This document shows, piece by piece, positions 50,502 to 59,946 of a stretch of DNA of 64,000 bases (its first letter is position 1; each line of letters starts with the position of its first letter). The stretch comes from Actinomycetes bacterium. Its GTDB lineage: Bacteria > Actinomycetota > Acidimicrobiia > Acidimicrobiales > RAAP-2. Position numbers and translations under genes: made by a program. The stretch lies in contig JAJZUS010000002.1 in NCBI GenBank assembly GCA_021848365.1, positions 434,001-498,000 of the forward strand. The letters run 5' to 3'. The notes beneath the pieces were generated by a model that ran no database searches, had not been told where the DNA came from, and worked only from the letters and a program-made list of their open reading frames with translations.

Positions 50502-51706
50502 GCTGGTCGAGCGAGGACGGGGGGCCCGAGCGAACGCAGTGGGCCGACGGAGGCCTCCACCTCCGGGCGACGTCGAGGCTCTCGGTCACGGCGCGCGAGA
50601 CGCTGGTGGCGACGATGTGCGTCTGGGGTGGCGAGCGGCTCTACCTGCTCACCCATACTGGCGGCGACGACGCGACGCTCAGCGTCGAGGAGATCGACCC
50701 CCTCTCACTCGAGACGATCCGCTCCACCGGGCCCCTCCCCGCGGGACCCATCTGGCCGGGTGGGCTCGCGGCTCGACCCGACGGCTCGCTCCACGCGGTC
50801 GTCGGGCGCTGGGCCTACCGCCTCAGCCCCGACCTCGAGATCCTCGCCCGACGGGAGCTACCCCGCCGCGCCCCGTACAACTCCTTCGTCACCCTGGGCA
50901 GCGGTCCGCTGGTCACGAAGGACTTCGCCGGGGCGCGGCCCGGCCACGAGACGATGTCCGACGCCCCGAGCGAGTTGGTGGCCCTCGAGCCCGCGAACCT
51001 CCAGGTCCTCGACACCCTCGAACTGCCCGAGGCGAGCGTGGCGCGCCTCTCGGCGCGCGCCGACACGCTCTACGTCGTGGGCGTGGAACATCTCTGGCGG
51101 GTCCACTGGGTGGCCGGGCGCCTGCGCCTCGACGAGGGCTTCGCCGCGCGCTACCGCGACCTGCCCGGCCAGGGCTACGCGTGGGACTGCACGCTGGTGG
51201 GCGAGCACGCCTGGCTGCTCGACGACGGGGAGGGCTCGCATCGCTTCGACGGGACGCTGCGCGGCAAGGGCGTGGCCCTCTCGCCACTGCACCTGACGCG
51301 AATCGACCTGAGGACCGCGGCCGTGGACCGGGTCGAGATCTGCGGGCGCCCCGGGGGCCTCGTCGCCAATCCTCCCGTCGTCGACCCGGTGCGCCACGTC
51401 GCGGTCGGCTACGACTCGGGCAACGGGGTGCTCGCCGCCTTCGACGAGCTGAGCCTCGCCCCGCTCTGGCGCCGAGACCAGGATCACGCCAGTCACCTCA
51501 TCCTCTACTCCGCGACGGGCGAGCTGGTGACCGGCGACGGGCCCGACGTCGTGATCCTCGACGTCGCGACGGGCCGCGAGCTCGGTCGAGCCGTCGGAGC
51601 GCTCGCGATGCAGTCGGTGCTCTTCCCCACGCCGGGTCAGGGCCGCGACGTCTACGTGGCCTCGTTCCTCTCCCTCGCGCGGATCGTTGTCACCGACGCC
51701 TCCTGA
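50498..51706 (+). CDS. Hypothetical protein, predicted beta-propeller-like repeats
   Basis: Repeated beta-rich segments (GGLAARPDGSLHAVVGRWAYRLSPDLEIL..); 4-nt overlap with the sulfatase. Confidence 0.6.
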   Translation: MSWSSEDGGPERTQWADGGLHLRATSRLSVTARETLVATMCVWGGERLYLLTHTGGDDATLSVEEIDPLSLETIRSTGPLPAGPIWPGGLAARPDGSLHAVVGRWAYRLSPDLEILARRELPRRAPYNSFVTLGSGPLVTKDFAGARPGHETMSDAPSELVALEPANLQVLDTLELPEASVARLSARADTLYVVGVEHLWRVHWVAGRLRLDEGFAARYRDLPGQGYAWDCTLVGEHAWLLDDGEGSHRFDGTLRGKGVALSPLHLTRIDLRTAAVDRVEICGRPGGLVANPPVVDPVRHVAVGYDSGNGVLAAFDELSLAPLWRRDQDHASHLILYSATGELVTGDGPDVVILDVATGRELGRAVGALAMQSVLFPTPGQGRDVYVASFLSLARIVVTDAS

Positions 51707-51743
51707 GCGGGAGTGGTCCCGCGGGCCCGGTAGCGTGGTCGCC

Positions 51744-51828
51744 GGAGGGATGCCAGAGCGGACGAATGGAACGGTCTTGAAAACCGTCGTGGGCTTGCTC
51801 ACCGTGGGTTCGAATCCCACTCCCTCCG
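51744..51828 (+). tRNA. tRNA-Ser (TGA anticodon)
   Basis: GGAGGGA...TCCCTCC acceptor, ACGGT-CTTGAAA-ACCGT anticodon arm, long variable arm GTGGGCTTGCTCAC, T-arm GTGGGTTCGAATCCCAC; CCA not encoded. Confidence 0.95.
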
Positions 51829-52443
51829 CTCAGGGATGGGCCGCGGCGTCGTCGCCAGCCCTCCCACCGAGGACGCGAAGGCCAGGATGATCTCTCGCGC
51901 CTCGGCCGCCTCGAGACGGCCGTCGTCGAGGTAGTCCCACACGCCCGAGAGGGCGTGGAAGACCGACCAGACCGCGGCCCGCACGAGGTCGACCCGCTCC
52001 GGGGCGGGGGAGATCATCTCGGTCCAGCGACCCACGATCGTCTCGCGCAGCTGGCGAGCCGCGCGCGCGACCGGCGCGGGGAGCTGGGCGAGGTCGGAGA
52101 AGATGTGACGCAGGAGCCGCTGATCGCTCGCCGGCAGCGCGAGGAGCAGGTCGACCTGCTGGGCGACGATCCGAACCGGCGGGGTGTCCGGGGGGCGGCG
52201 GATGACCGCGCTACGCAGCGGAGCGAACCGGGCGCGCGCCGTGGCGAGGACGAGGTCGTCGAGCCCCCCGTAGTAGCGGTAGAGGAGCTGGCGACTGACC
52301 CCGACCTCGTCGGCGACGGCGGCCATGGTGAGGTGGGCGAAGCCGTCGCGCGCGATGATCGCCGCGACGGTGTCGACGATCTCCTGGCGCCGGTCCTCGG
52401 CGCGCCGGTACGACCGGCGCTCGTCTGACGCGTCACTCCCCAC
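51799..52443 (-). CDS. TetR/AcrR family regulator; 3' end antisense to the tRNA-Ser gene
   Basis: HTH IIARDGFAHLTMAAVADEVGVSRQLLYRYYGGLDDLV; C-terminus EWDSNPR* is read from the tRNA antisense strand. Confidence 0.82.
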   Translation of the reverse strand: MGSDASDERRSYRRAEDRRQEIVDTVAAIIARDGFAHLTMAAVADEVGVSRQLLYRYYGGLDDLVLATARARFAPLRSAVIRRPPDTPPVRIVAQQVDLLLALPASDQRLLRHIFSDLAQLPAPVARAARQLRETIVGRWTEMISPAPERVDLVRAAVWSVFHALSGVWDYLDDGRLEAAEAREIILAFASSVGGLATTPRPIPERREWDSNPR

Positions 52444-52478
52444 GTCTCCATCCTCTCCGAGGTCGCCCTGCCACCAAT

Positions 52479-52495
52479 GTTTACAGAGTGTAAAC
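52479..52495. promoter_or_regulatory. Candidate TetR operator GTTTACA-GAG-TGTAAAC between tetR and MMPL genes
   Basis: Perfect 7-bp inverted repeat overlapping TAAACT, a plausible -10 for the MMPL gene. Confidence 0.75.
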
Positions 52496-52522
52496 TTTTG
52501 TCTCGACCGCCCTGGAGGACCC

Positions 52523-54682
52523 GTGACGACACCCCCCGCCCCCTCACGCCTCGATCGACTCGGCCGGTGGAGCGCCCGCCGTCCGGGACGCGTGCTCCTG
52601 CTCTGGCTCCTCGCGCTCGCCGCCGTGCTCGGCGCGTCGCGCGTCATCTCCCACGTCTACAACGACAGCGTCTCGATCTCGGGCACCCCGGCCGCGACCG
52701 GTGCGGCCCTGCTCGCCGCCCACGAGCCGAGCACCGGCGTCGCCTCGGGCACCGTCGTCCTGGCGGCGCCCCGCGGGACGCTCATCGCGCACCAGACCGC
52801 GGTCGAACAGACCCGGACGCGACTCGCGGCCCTGCCCGACGTGCTCGCGGTGGGCGACCCGCTGGCTCCGGGAGCGACGAGCCTCTCACGCGACGGATCC
52901 ATCGGCTACCTCACGGTGAGCCTCTCGACCTCCACGCGATCGCTGCCGAGCGGCTTCGCCGCCTTGCTCGGGACGGCCGTCGCCCCCGCCCGGGCCGACG
53001 GCCTGCACGCGGCCTTCGGCGGGGGCTTCGATCAGGTCACCCGCCCCAAGGTGTCGGATCGTCGCTCCGAGACCATCGGGCTCGTGGTCGCCGCCGTCGT
53101 GCTGGCGATCGTCTTCGGCTCCCTCCTCGGCGCCCTCGTTCCCCTCGTGACGGCCGTGGTGGCCGTCCTGCTCGCCCTCGGCGCCCTCGGACTACTCGCG
53201 GCCACCCTCAGCTTCGGGACGGCGGCCCCGACGCTCGCGGCGATGATCGGCCTCGGGGTCGGGATCGACTACGCGCTCTTCCTCACCACGCGCTTCCGCC
53301 AATTGGTGATGGACGGCGTCGACCCGGTGGAGGGGGCCGGACGCGTGACCGCGTCGAGCGGGCACGCGGTCCTGACCGCCGCCGCGACCGTGGCGGTCGC
53401 CATGCTCGGCCTCTACGGCTCGGGCGTCACCTTCATCGGCCAGCTGGGCCTCGCGGCCGTGGTCGGCGTCGCCACCTCGGCGCTGGCCGCCGTCACCCTG
53501 GTCCCGGCGATGCTCGGCTGGCTCGGGTCCCGCGTCGACCGGGTCGCCGTGCGCCGCCCCGTCGCCGAGGGCGGCGGCGAGACCGACGGCTGGCGCCGCT
53601 ACGCCGCGCGCCTCGAGCGTCGGCCGGTGCGCTTCCTGCTCCTCGGGGTCCTCGCCCTCCTCGTGCTGGCGATCCCCACGCTGTCACTGCGAACCGGGCA
53701 CGTGAGCGACGGGACCGACCCGACCACCTTCTCGGATCGGCAGGCCTACGACCTCATCGCCACGGGCTTCGGACCGGGCGCCAACGGCCCCCTCACCGTC
53801 GTGCTCGACGTGCGCCACGCCCACGGCGTCGCGGCCCTCGTCGCCACCGCGCAGCGTGACCTCGCGGCCACGGCGGACGTGGCGTCGGTGAGCCCGGCGC
53901 GACCCTCTCCCGACGGGGCCCTCGAGGTCCTCACCGTCGTCCCCCGCTCCGGGCCGGCCGACGCGGCCACCCCCGCCCTCGTCACCCGCCTCACGGGGAC
54001 CGTCCTGCCCCGGGTCATTGCCGGGACCGGGGCGGCGGCCTACGTCACCGGGGCGACGGCCTCGCAGATCCAGTTCGACGGCGTGGTGACCTCGCGGACC
54101 CCGCTCATCATGGGGATCGTGATCGCGCTCGCCGTCTTGCTCATCCTGAGCGCCTTCCGTAGCCTGGCGCTCGCCCTCGAGGCGGCCGTCGTCAACCTCC
54201 TCTCCATCGGCGCCGCCTACGGCGTCGTCGTCGCGGTCTTCCAGTGGGGCTGGGGCCGGTCCCTCCTCGGGGTGAGCCAGTCGGTCCCCGTCGAGGCCTA
54301 CGTCCCCATGATGATGTTCGCGATCGTCTTCGGGCTCTCGATGGACTACGAGGTCTTCCTGCTCTCCCGGGTCCGCGAGGCGTGGGGGATCCACCGCGAG
54401 GCCGGCCGCGCCGTGACCGACGGGCTGGCGCACACGGGCCGCGTGATCAGTGCGGCGGCCACCATCATGATCAGCGTCTTCCTCTCCTTCGTCACCTCGG
54501 ACCTCGTCGTCGTGAAGCAGCTGGCCGTCGGACTGGCCGCCAGCGTGGCGATCGACGCGACCCTGGTGCGCCTCCTGCTCGTGCCGACGACGATGTTCCT
54601 CCTCGGCGAGCGGAACTGGTGGATCCCGCGCTGGCTCGACCGCGTCCTACCGCGTCTCGACGTCGAGGGCGGTTCGCGCTAG
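52523..54682 (+). CDS. MMPL family RND transporter
   Basis: Two 6-TM sets; GLGVGIDYALFLTTRFRQ and FGLSMDYEVFLLSRVREAW; SD GGAGGA before GTG. Confidence 0.92.
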   Translation: MTTPPAPSRLDRLGRWSARRPGRVLLLWLLALAAVLGASRVISHVYNDSVSISGTPAATGAALLAAHEPSTGVASGTVVLAAPRGTLIAHQTAVEQTRTRLAALPDVLAVGDPLAPGATSLSRDGSIGYLTVSLSTSTRSLPSGFAALLGTAVAPARADGLHAAFGGGFDQVTRPKVSDRRSETIGLVVAAVVLAIVFGSLLGALVPLVTAVVAVLLALGALGLLAATLSFGTAAPTLAAMIGLGVGIDYALFLTTRFRQLVMDGVDPVEGAGRVTASSGHAVLTAAATVAVAMLGLYGSGVTFIGQLGLAAVVGVATSALAAVTLVPAMLGWLGSRVDRVAVRRPVAEGGGETDGWRRYAARLERRPVRFLLLGVLALLVLAIPTLSLRTGHVSDGTDPTTFSDRQAYDLIATGFGPGANGPLTVVLDVRHAHGVAALVATAQRDLAATADVASVSPARPSPDGALEVLTVVPRSGPADAATPALVTRLTGTVLPRVIAGTGAAAYVTGATASQIQFDGVVTSRTPLIMGIVIALAVLLILSAFRSLALALEAAVVNLLSIGAAYGVVVAVFQWGWGRSLLGVSQSVPVEAYVPMMMFAIVFGLSMDYEVFLLSRVREAWGIHREAGRAVTDGLAHTGRVISAAATIMISVFLSFVTSDLVVVKQLAVGLAASVAIDATLVRLLLVPTTMFLLGERNWWIPRWLDRVLPRLDVEGGSR

Positions 54683-55593
54683 TCGCGCGCGACGCGCTGT
54701 CGCAGGTCGTCGATCCACGTCGAGGCCGCGCGGCGCGCGGCGTCGACCTCGGCCCGCCGGGTCGAGGCCGCGCGCCCGCTCACCGGATAGGAGCCGAGGA
54801 ACTTCACGCGCGCGAGGTGGGCCTGGAGATCGGCGAGGCAGTCGGCGACCACGTCGTCGGCGACGTGGCCCTCGAACTCGATGACGAAGCAGTAGTCCCC
54901 GAGGCCCCGCTTGGTCGGTCGACTCTCGAGCTTCGTGAGGTTGATGTCGCGGGCCGCGAACCGACCCAGGATGCCGTAGAGGGAACCGGGGCGGTCGGCG
55001 TCCTGGAAGCAGACGATCGAGGTGCGGTCGTGACCGGTGGGCGCCGCGATCACGTCGCGGCCGACGAGGACGAACCGCGTGGCGTTGTCGGGGTGGTCCT
55101 CGACGTCGGCCTCGAGGGTCGCGAGGCCGAAGAGGGTGCCGGCCGTCGCCGAGCCGATCGCGGCCCAGGGCTCGGGGCTCTCGGCGACGAGGCGCGCCGC
55201 CTCCGAGGTGGACGAAGTGGGCCGCACCTCAACACCGGGGTGCTGGGTGAGGAAGGCTCGGCACTGGGCGAGGGCGTGAACGTAGCTGAGCACGGCCGTC
55301 AGGTCTCCCGCCGCGACGCCCGGACGAGCGAGCAGGTGCAGGTGGACGGGCAGGACCAGCTCGCGGACGACGAAGAGGTCGTGGTCGAAGACGAGGCCGT
55401 CGATGGTGGCCGAGACCGTTCCCTCGATGGCGTTCTCGAGGGGAATGAGTCCCTGGTCGACGCGACCCGCGGCGACGTCGGCGAGCAGGTCGGCGAAGGT
55501 CGGCGCCGGCACGGGCTCGACGCCCTCGAGCGTGAGGACGGCCTCGTGCGAGAACGAGCCGGCCGGGCCCAGGAATCCGACGGTTGGCGCCAT
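54679..55593 (-). CDS. pheA: Prephenate dehydratase
   Basis: VGFLGPAGSFSHEA, LIPLENAIEGTV, ACT domain GSLYGILGRFAARDINLTKLESRPTK. Confidence 0.93.
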   Translation of the reverse strand: MAPTVGFLGPAGSFSHEAVLTLEGVEPVPAPTFADLLADVAAGRVDQGLIPLENAIEGTVSATIDGLVFDHDLFVVRELVLPVHLHLLARPGVAAGDLTAVLSYVHALAQCRAFLTQHPGVEVRPTSSTSEAARLVAESPEPWAAIGSATAGTLFGLATLEADVEDHPDNATRFVLVGRDVIAAPTGHDRTSIVCFQDADRPGSLYGILGRFAARDINLTKLESRPTKRGLGDYCFVIEFEGHVADDVVADCLADLQAHLARVKFLGSYPVSGRAASTRRAEVDAARRAASTWIDDLRQRVARD

Positions 55594-55673
55594 GTCCCAT
55601 GGTACCGAGGACCCCGAACGGGCCGACCCGGAAGGGGGCTCTACGATGGTCCGGGCCGTTTCGAGGAGAAGCC

Positions 55674-57044
55674 ATGGGTCACCCGATGTTCCAGTACGAC
55701 GCGCGCGCGACGGAGGCGGTCTTCGACTACTGCCGTGAGCGGCTCTCGATGGATCCCGTCCCCCTGGACCTCGGCGGGCTCGCCGACCTGCCCACCGCGG
55801 AGATGGACGGACTCATCACCGAGGAGGGCCACCCGGCCGAGGAGGTGCTCGACTTCTTCCGCGAGCGGCTCGCGCCCGCCGTCGTCTCGATCGACGCGCC
55901 GACGTTCCTCGCCTTCATCCCCAACGCACCGACCAAGAACTCGCTGCTCTTCGACATGGTGGTGGCCTGCTCCGGGCTCAACGGCACGAGTTGGCTGGAG
56001 GCAGCCGGGGTCGTCATCGCGGAGAACCAGGCGCTCGACTTCCTCGCGCGCGCGGCCGGACTGCCCGCCGGCGCCGGCGGCGTCTTCGTGTCGGGCGGGT
56101 CGGCGGGCAACCTATCCGGTCTCACCGTCGGTCGCGACCTCGGGCGCGCCGCTCGTCCCCACCTCGACCCGCACCGCGTGCGCTTCGCCATCTCGGCCGA
56201 CGCCCACTCGAGCGTGGGTAAGGCCCTCCACGTGATCGGGGTCGACGCCCTCGTCGTCGAGCCCGACGACCACCGCTTCACCCGAGCCGTCCTCGAGGCC
56301 GCCCTCGCGGCCGACGATCACCCCGAGGACGTCATCGGCGTCGTGGCGACGGCCGGCACGACCAACGCCGGCATCATCGACGACCTCGAGGGCCTCGGCA
56401 CCTTCGCCCGCGAGCACGACCTCTGGTTCCACGTGGACGGCGCCTACGGCGGCGCGGCCATGCTCAGCCGGACCCTGGCCCCGGAGTTCGCGGGCCTGCG
56501 CCACGCCGACAGCTTCGTCGTCGACCCCCACAAGTGGCTCTTCGCGCCGCTCGACTGCGCGGCCCTCCTCTACCGAGACCCCACCGCCGCCCGTCACGTG
56601 CTGGCCCAGCAGGCCGGCTACCTCGACATCCTCCACGAGGGCGACGACGCGGACTACGAGTGGAACCCCTCGGACTTCGCGCTGCACCTCTCGCGCCGGG
56701 CCCGCGGACTCCCGTTCTGGTTCTCCCTCGCGACCTACGGCGTCGCGGCCTACCGGACGGCGATCCAGGCCGGCATCGACCTCGCGCTGCGCACCGCCGA
56801 GATCGTCCAGGAGTACGACCACCTCGAGCTGGTGCGCCCGGCCGGGCTGTCGATCGTGATGTTCCGCCGACCGGGCTGGTCGGACGAGCGCTACACGGAG
56901 TGGACCCACGACCTGCTGCGTCGCCAGATCGCCTTCGTCACCCCGACGAAGTGGGAGGGCGAGACCATCGCCCGCTTCGCGTTCCTCCACCCCGACACCG
57001 ACGAGGCGCTCATCCGCACCGTCCTCGAGTCGATGAGGGACTGA
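55674..57044 (+). CDS. PLP-dependent group II decarboxylase (aromatic-L-amino-acid decarboxylase-like)
   Basis: VSGGSAGNLSGL, HVDGAYGGAAML, VDPHKWLFAPLDCAALL (PLP lysine). Confidence 0.9.
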   Translation: MGHPMFQYDARATEAVFDYCRERLSMDPVPLDLGGLADLPTAEMDGLITEEGHPAEEVLDFFRERLAPAVVSIDAPTFLAFIPNAPTKNSLLFDMVVACSGLNGTSWLEAAGVVIAENQALDFLARAAGLPAGAGGVFVSGGSAGNLSGLTVGRDLGRAARPHLDPHRVRFAISADAHSSVGKALHVIGVDALVVEPDDHRFTRAVLEAALAADDHPEDVIGVVATAGTTNAGIIDDLEGLGTFAREHDLWFHVDGAYGGAAMLSRTLAPEFAGLRHADSFVVDPHKWLFAPLDCAALLYRDPTAARHVLAQQAGYLDILHEGDDADYEWNPSDFALHLSRRARGLPFWFSLATYGVAAYRTAIQAGIDLALRTAEIVQEYDHLELVRPAGLSIVMFRRPGWSDERYTEWTHDLLRRQIAFVTPTKWEGETIARFAFLHPDTDEALIRTVLESMRD

Positions 57045-57045
57045 G

Positions 57046-57561
57046 GTGGCGCGCTCCGCGCTCGCTGAGGCCTTCGACCACCACGCGTGGGCCAACCGCA
57101 CGCTGCTCGCCGCCCTCGCCGCCCTCGATCCCGCGCGACGCGACGTGTCGCTGCTCGGCACCTACGGCACGGTCATCGCCACCTTCGAGCACCTGGTGAG
57201 CGGCGACGGCTTCTACCTGGCGACCCTCGGGGAGCCCGAGGAGGGGGACGCCGACACCGGAGACGTCCACGACCGCCTCGGCGCGCTCGCCGAGCTCGTC
57301 GAGCGGCACGCCCGCGCCTGGGAACGAGTGCTCGCGACCCTCGGGGAGGACCCCGACCGGGTCGTCACCGACGTCGACGAGGCCGGCTGGCGCCGCGACG
57401 CGAGTGTGGGGCTGCGCTGCGCGCAGGCCCTCCAACACGGCACCGAGCACCGGGCCCAGATCCTGACGGCCCTCACCTTCCACGGGCTCGCGGCGCCCGA
57501 CCTCTCCGTCTGGGCCTACGGGGACGCGACGGGTCGAGTGCTCGAGACGCCGCCGAGCTAG
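57046..57561 (+). CDS. DinB family protein
   Basis: FDHHAWANRTLLAAL, TFEHLVSGDGFYL, LQHGTEHRAQILTAL (three His-bearing helices). Confidence 0.85.
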   Translation: MARSALAEAFDHHAWANRTLLAALAALDPARRDVSLLGTYGTVIATFEHLVSGDGFYLATLGEPEEGDADTGDVHDRLGALAELVERHARAWERVLATLGEDPDRVVTDVDEAGWRRDASVGLRCAQALQHGTEHRAQILTALTFHGLAAPDLSVWAYGDATGRVLETPPS

Positions 57562-58562
57562 CCGAGCAGCGGGTCCGCGGGCCAGCGGGTCGCGCGTCCC
57601 GCGTCGCGGGCCCGGGACCACGCCACGCCGCCGAGGGCCTCCAGCACGACGCGGTTCCCGAGATACGCCGTGACCTCGGCGTGGTCGTAGGGCGGTGAGA
57701 CCTCGACCACGTCGAGACCGCCGAGAGGTCCCTCCATCGCGATGCGGCGAACCGCGTCGAGGAGTTGACGACTGGAGAGGCCGCCGGGCTCGGGGGTGCC
57801 GGTCCCCGGCGCGTGGCCCGGGTCGACCACGTCGACGTCGACCGAGAGCCAGATCGCGTCGCAGTCGGTGCGGGCGAGGTCGAGGGCCTCGTCGAGGACG
57901 GCGTCGAGACCACGCGCCACGATCTCGGACATCTCGAAGGAGCGCATGCCCTGCTCGGCCATCCACGCCAGGGTCTCGGGCTCGGGCCAGTAGCCGCGCA
58001 GCCCGATCTGGATGAACCGGTCGCCGCGGCAGGCCCCCGAGTCGATCAGCCGGCGCATGGGCGTCCCGTGGCCGTAGAGGGAGCCGAACTGGGTGTCCCC
58101 GGTGTCGGCGTGGGCGTCGAAGTGGATGACCGCGACCCGGCCCCAGCCCCGCACGCGGGCGAGGCCGGTCACGTCGGGCAGGGCGATCGTGTGGTCGCCG
58201 CCGAGCACCACCGGCAGCACGCCCGCGCCCGCCACCTGGGCCACGCGCGCCTCGAGGCGCGACAGGGCGATCTCGGTCTCCCCCGACGGCATCTCGACGT
58301 CGCCGAGGTCCACGACGCGCAGGTCGACGAGGGGATCGACGCCGAGCGCGAGGCTGGGCCGCGACCCGTCGTGGGGCAGGTAGTCCGTCAGTCGGATCGC
58401 CTGAGGTCCGAAGCGGCACCCGGAGCGGTGCGAGGTCCCCCCGTCGAACGGGGCCCCGATGATCGCCGCGCCGGCGTGGCGCCAGCTGGTCGGCTCGTCG
58501 GGGTCGGCCGCCGGGACGCCGAGGAACGTCGCGTCCGGTCCGTACATGTTGCCGATTCTCAC
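57558..58562 (-). CDS. speB: Agmatinase/ureohydrolase family protein
   Basis: GAPFDGGTSHRSGCRFGPQAIR, VVLGGDHTIALP, VIHFDAHADTGD, LSVDVDVVDPGHAPGTGTPEPGG; GTG start at 58562. Confidence 0.88.
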   Translation of the reverse strand: MRIGNMYGPDATFLGVPAADPDEPTSWRHAGAAIIGAPFDGGTSHRSGCRFGPQAIRLTDYLPHDGSRPSLALGVDPLVDLRVVDLGDVEMPSGETEIALSRLEARVAQVAGAGVLPVVLGGDHTIALPDVTGLARVRGWGRVAVIHFDAHADTGDTQFGSLYGHGTPMRRLIDSGACRGDRFIQIGLRGYWPEPETLAWMAEQGMRSFEMSEIVARGLDAVLDEALDLARTDCDAIWLSVDVDVVDPGHAPGTGTPEPGGLSSRQLLDAVRRIAMEGPLGGLDVVEVSPPYDHAEVTAYLGNRVVLEALGGVAWSRARDAGRATRWPADPLLG

Positions 58563-58572
58563 GCGGTCCTCC

Positions 58573-59454
58573 TCAGTCGAACGCCGCCGCCAGCTCGGCG
58601 GCGATCTCGTCACGGTGTCGGGCGACGAGCGAGACGTGCCCCTCGTCCGGCCGGTGGCGGATCCGGGCCCCGGGGATCGTCGTCCCGAGCCAGACCCCGT
58701 GGGTCGGGGGCACCATCCGGTCCTCGTCCCCGTACCAGATGGTCACCGGTCGCTCGATCGTCGCCGGGTCGAAGCCCCAGGGTGCGAGGAAGGCCTGGTC
58801 GTCGTCGTGGAAGCCGAGCCAGCCGCCGGCGACGGCGTCGCGTACGAGCTGCGACCACCACGTGCGGCCGTCCTGGTCGAAGACGGCGAGGTCGGCCGCC
58901 GAGAGCAGCCCCCCGAACAGGTCGACCACGTTCTCGGGGGTGGCCTCCCCCAGCGCGGCCGCCGCCGTCGCGAGGGCCTCCTCGTAGGCCGGACCGCCCT
59001 CGAGGGCTAGGCGGAACTCCTCGACGTTCTCCTCGGCCATCCCCGCGGTCCAGTCGAAGCCGACGCCGTAGGGGGCGACGCCCGCGAGGCTCCAGGCCCC
59101 GACGCAACGCTCCGCGTCACGGGCCGCACAGGCGAGGGCGTGTGGTCCGCCTCCCGACCAGCCGACGCTCGCGTAGCGGTCGCGCCCCACGTGATCGAGG
59201 GCGAGACGGACGTCGGCGACGACGTCGGCGACCGTGCGACCCGCGCGGCGGGTCGACCCGGCGTAGCCGGGACGGCTCAGCGCGATCACGAAGAGCCCGT
59301 GGGCCTCGGCGACGGCGGCGAACTCGTGCGCGAGGAGGGCTGAGCCGGGCGTCCCGTGGTGCAGGACCACGGTCCGGCCGTCGGCGGGGCCCACGTGCCG
59401 TCCCTCGATCAGGCCGCCGTCGGGGCGGCGGACGCGGAACAACTCCTCGGGCAT
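58573..59454 (-). CDS. Alpha/beta hydrolase
   Basis: LHHGTPGSALLAHEF, VGWSGGGPHALACAA nucleophile elbow; ATG 59454 with SD GGAGGA. Confidence 0.85.
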   Translation of the reverse strand: MPEELFRVRRPDGGLIEGRHVGPADGRTVVLHHGTPGSALLAHEFAAVAEAHGLFVIALSRPGYAGSTRRAGRTVADVVADVRLALDHVGRDRYASVGWSGGGPHALACAARDAERCVGAWSLAGVAPYGVGFDWTAGMAEENVEEFRLALEGGPAYEEALATAAAALGEATPENVVDLFGGLLSAADLAVFDQDGRTWWSQLVRDAVAGGWLGFHDDDQAFLAPWGFDPATIERPVTIWYGDEDRMVPPTHGVWLGTTIPGARIRHRPDEGHVSLVARHRDEIAAELAAAFD

Positions 59455-59505
59455 GGCTCCTCCGTGACGTCGCGGCGCAACGCGCCTCACCCTACGCTAC
59501 GGACC

Positions 59506-59946
59506 GTGGGCCACCGTCGCGTCGTCACCGCCACCCGCGTGGTCTCGGCCGCGCCGGAGCGGGTCTTCGACCTGCTGGCCGACCCGTGCCAGCACCCCCT
59601 CCTCGACGGGTCCGGCACCGTGCTCGCGGTGCGGTCGGCGCCGCCGCGGCTCTTCCTCGGCGCGACCTTCGCCATGGGGATGCGAATGGGCCTGCCCTAC
59701 GTGACGCGCAATCGGGTCGTCGTCTTCGAAGAAGGTCGCGCGATCGCCTGGCACCACCCCGCCCGGTTCGTCTGGCGCTACGACCTCGAGCCCGTGGAGG
59801 ACGGGACGCGGGTGACCGAGTCGTTCGACTACTCCGCGCCCTGGGGCGTCGTGATCGAGTGGCTGGGGTGGCCCGAGCGCAACCGTCGAGCCATGGCGGC
59901 GACGCTCGAGCGGCTCGCGCGGCTCGTCGCGGGTGAGGCGGTCTAG
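59506..59946 (+). CDS. SRPBCC family protein
   Basis: VVTATRVVSAAPERVFDLLADPCQHPLLDGSG; GTG 7 nt after TACGCT. Confidence 0.8.
   Translation: MGHRRVVTATRVVSAAPERVFDLLADPCQHPLLDGSGTVLAVRSAPPRLFLGATFAMGMRMGLPYVTRNRVVVFEEGRAIAWHHPARFVWRYDLEPVEDGTRVTESFDYSAPWGVVIEWLGWPERNRRAMAATLERLARLVAGEAV

Noticed and set aside
33125-51828. Two tRNA-Ser genes as genomic-island attachment sites
   Set aside because: No integrase, transposase or duplicated tRNA 3' end seen near either; flanking genes look like core chromosome
55594-55604. pheA as an additional leaderless gene (TACCAT before ATG)
   Set aside because: Spacing of 5 nt is shorter than for the others and the hexamer overlaps CCATGG-type sequence; left out of the list
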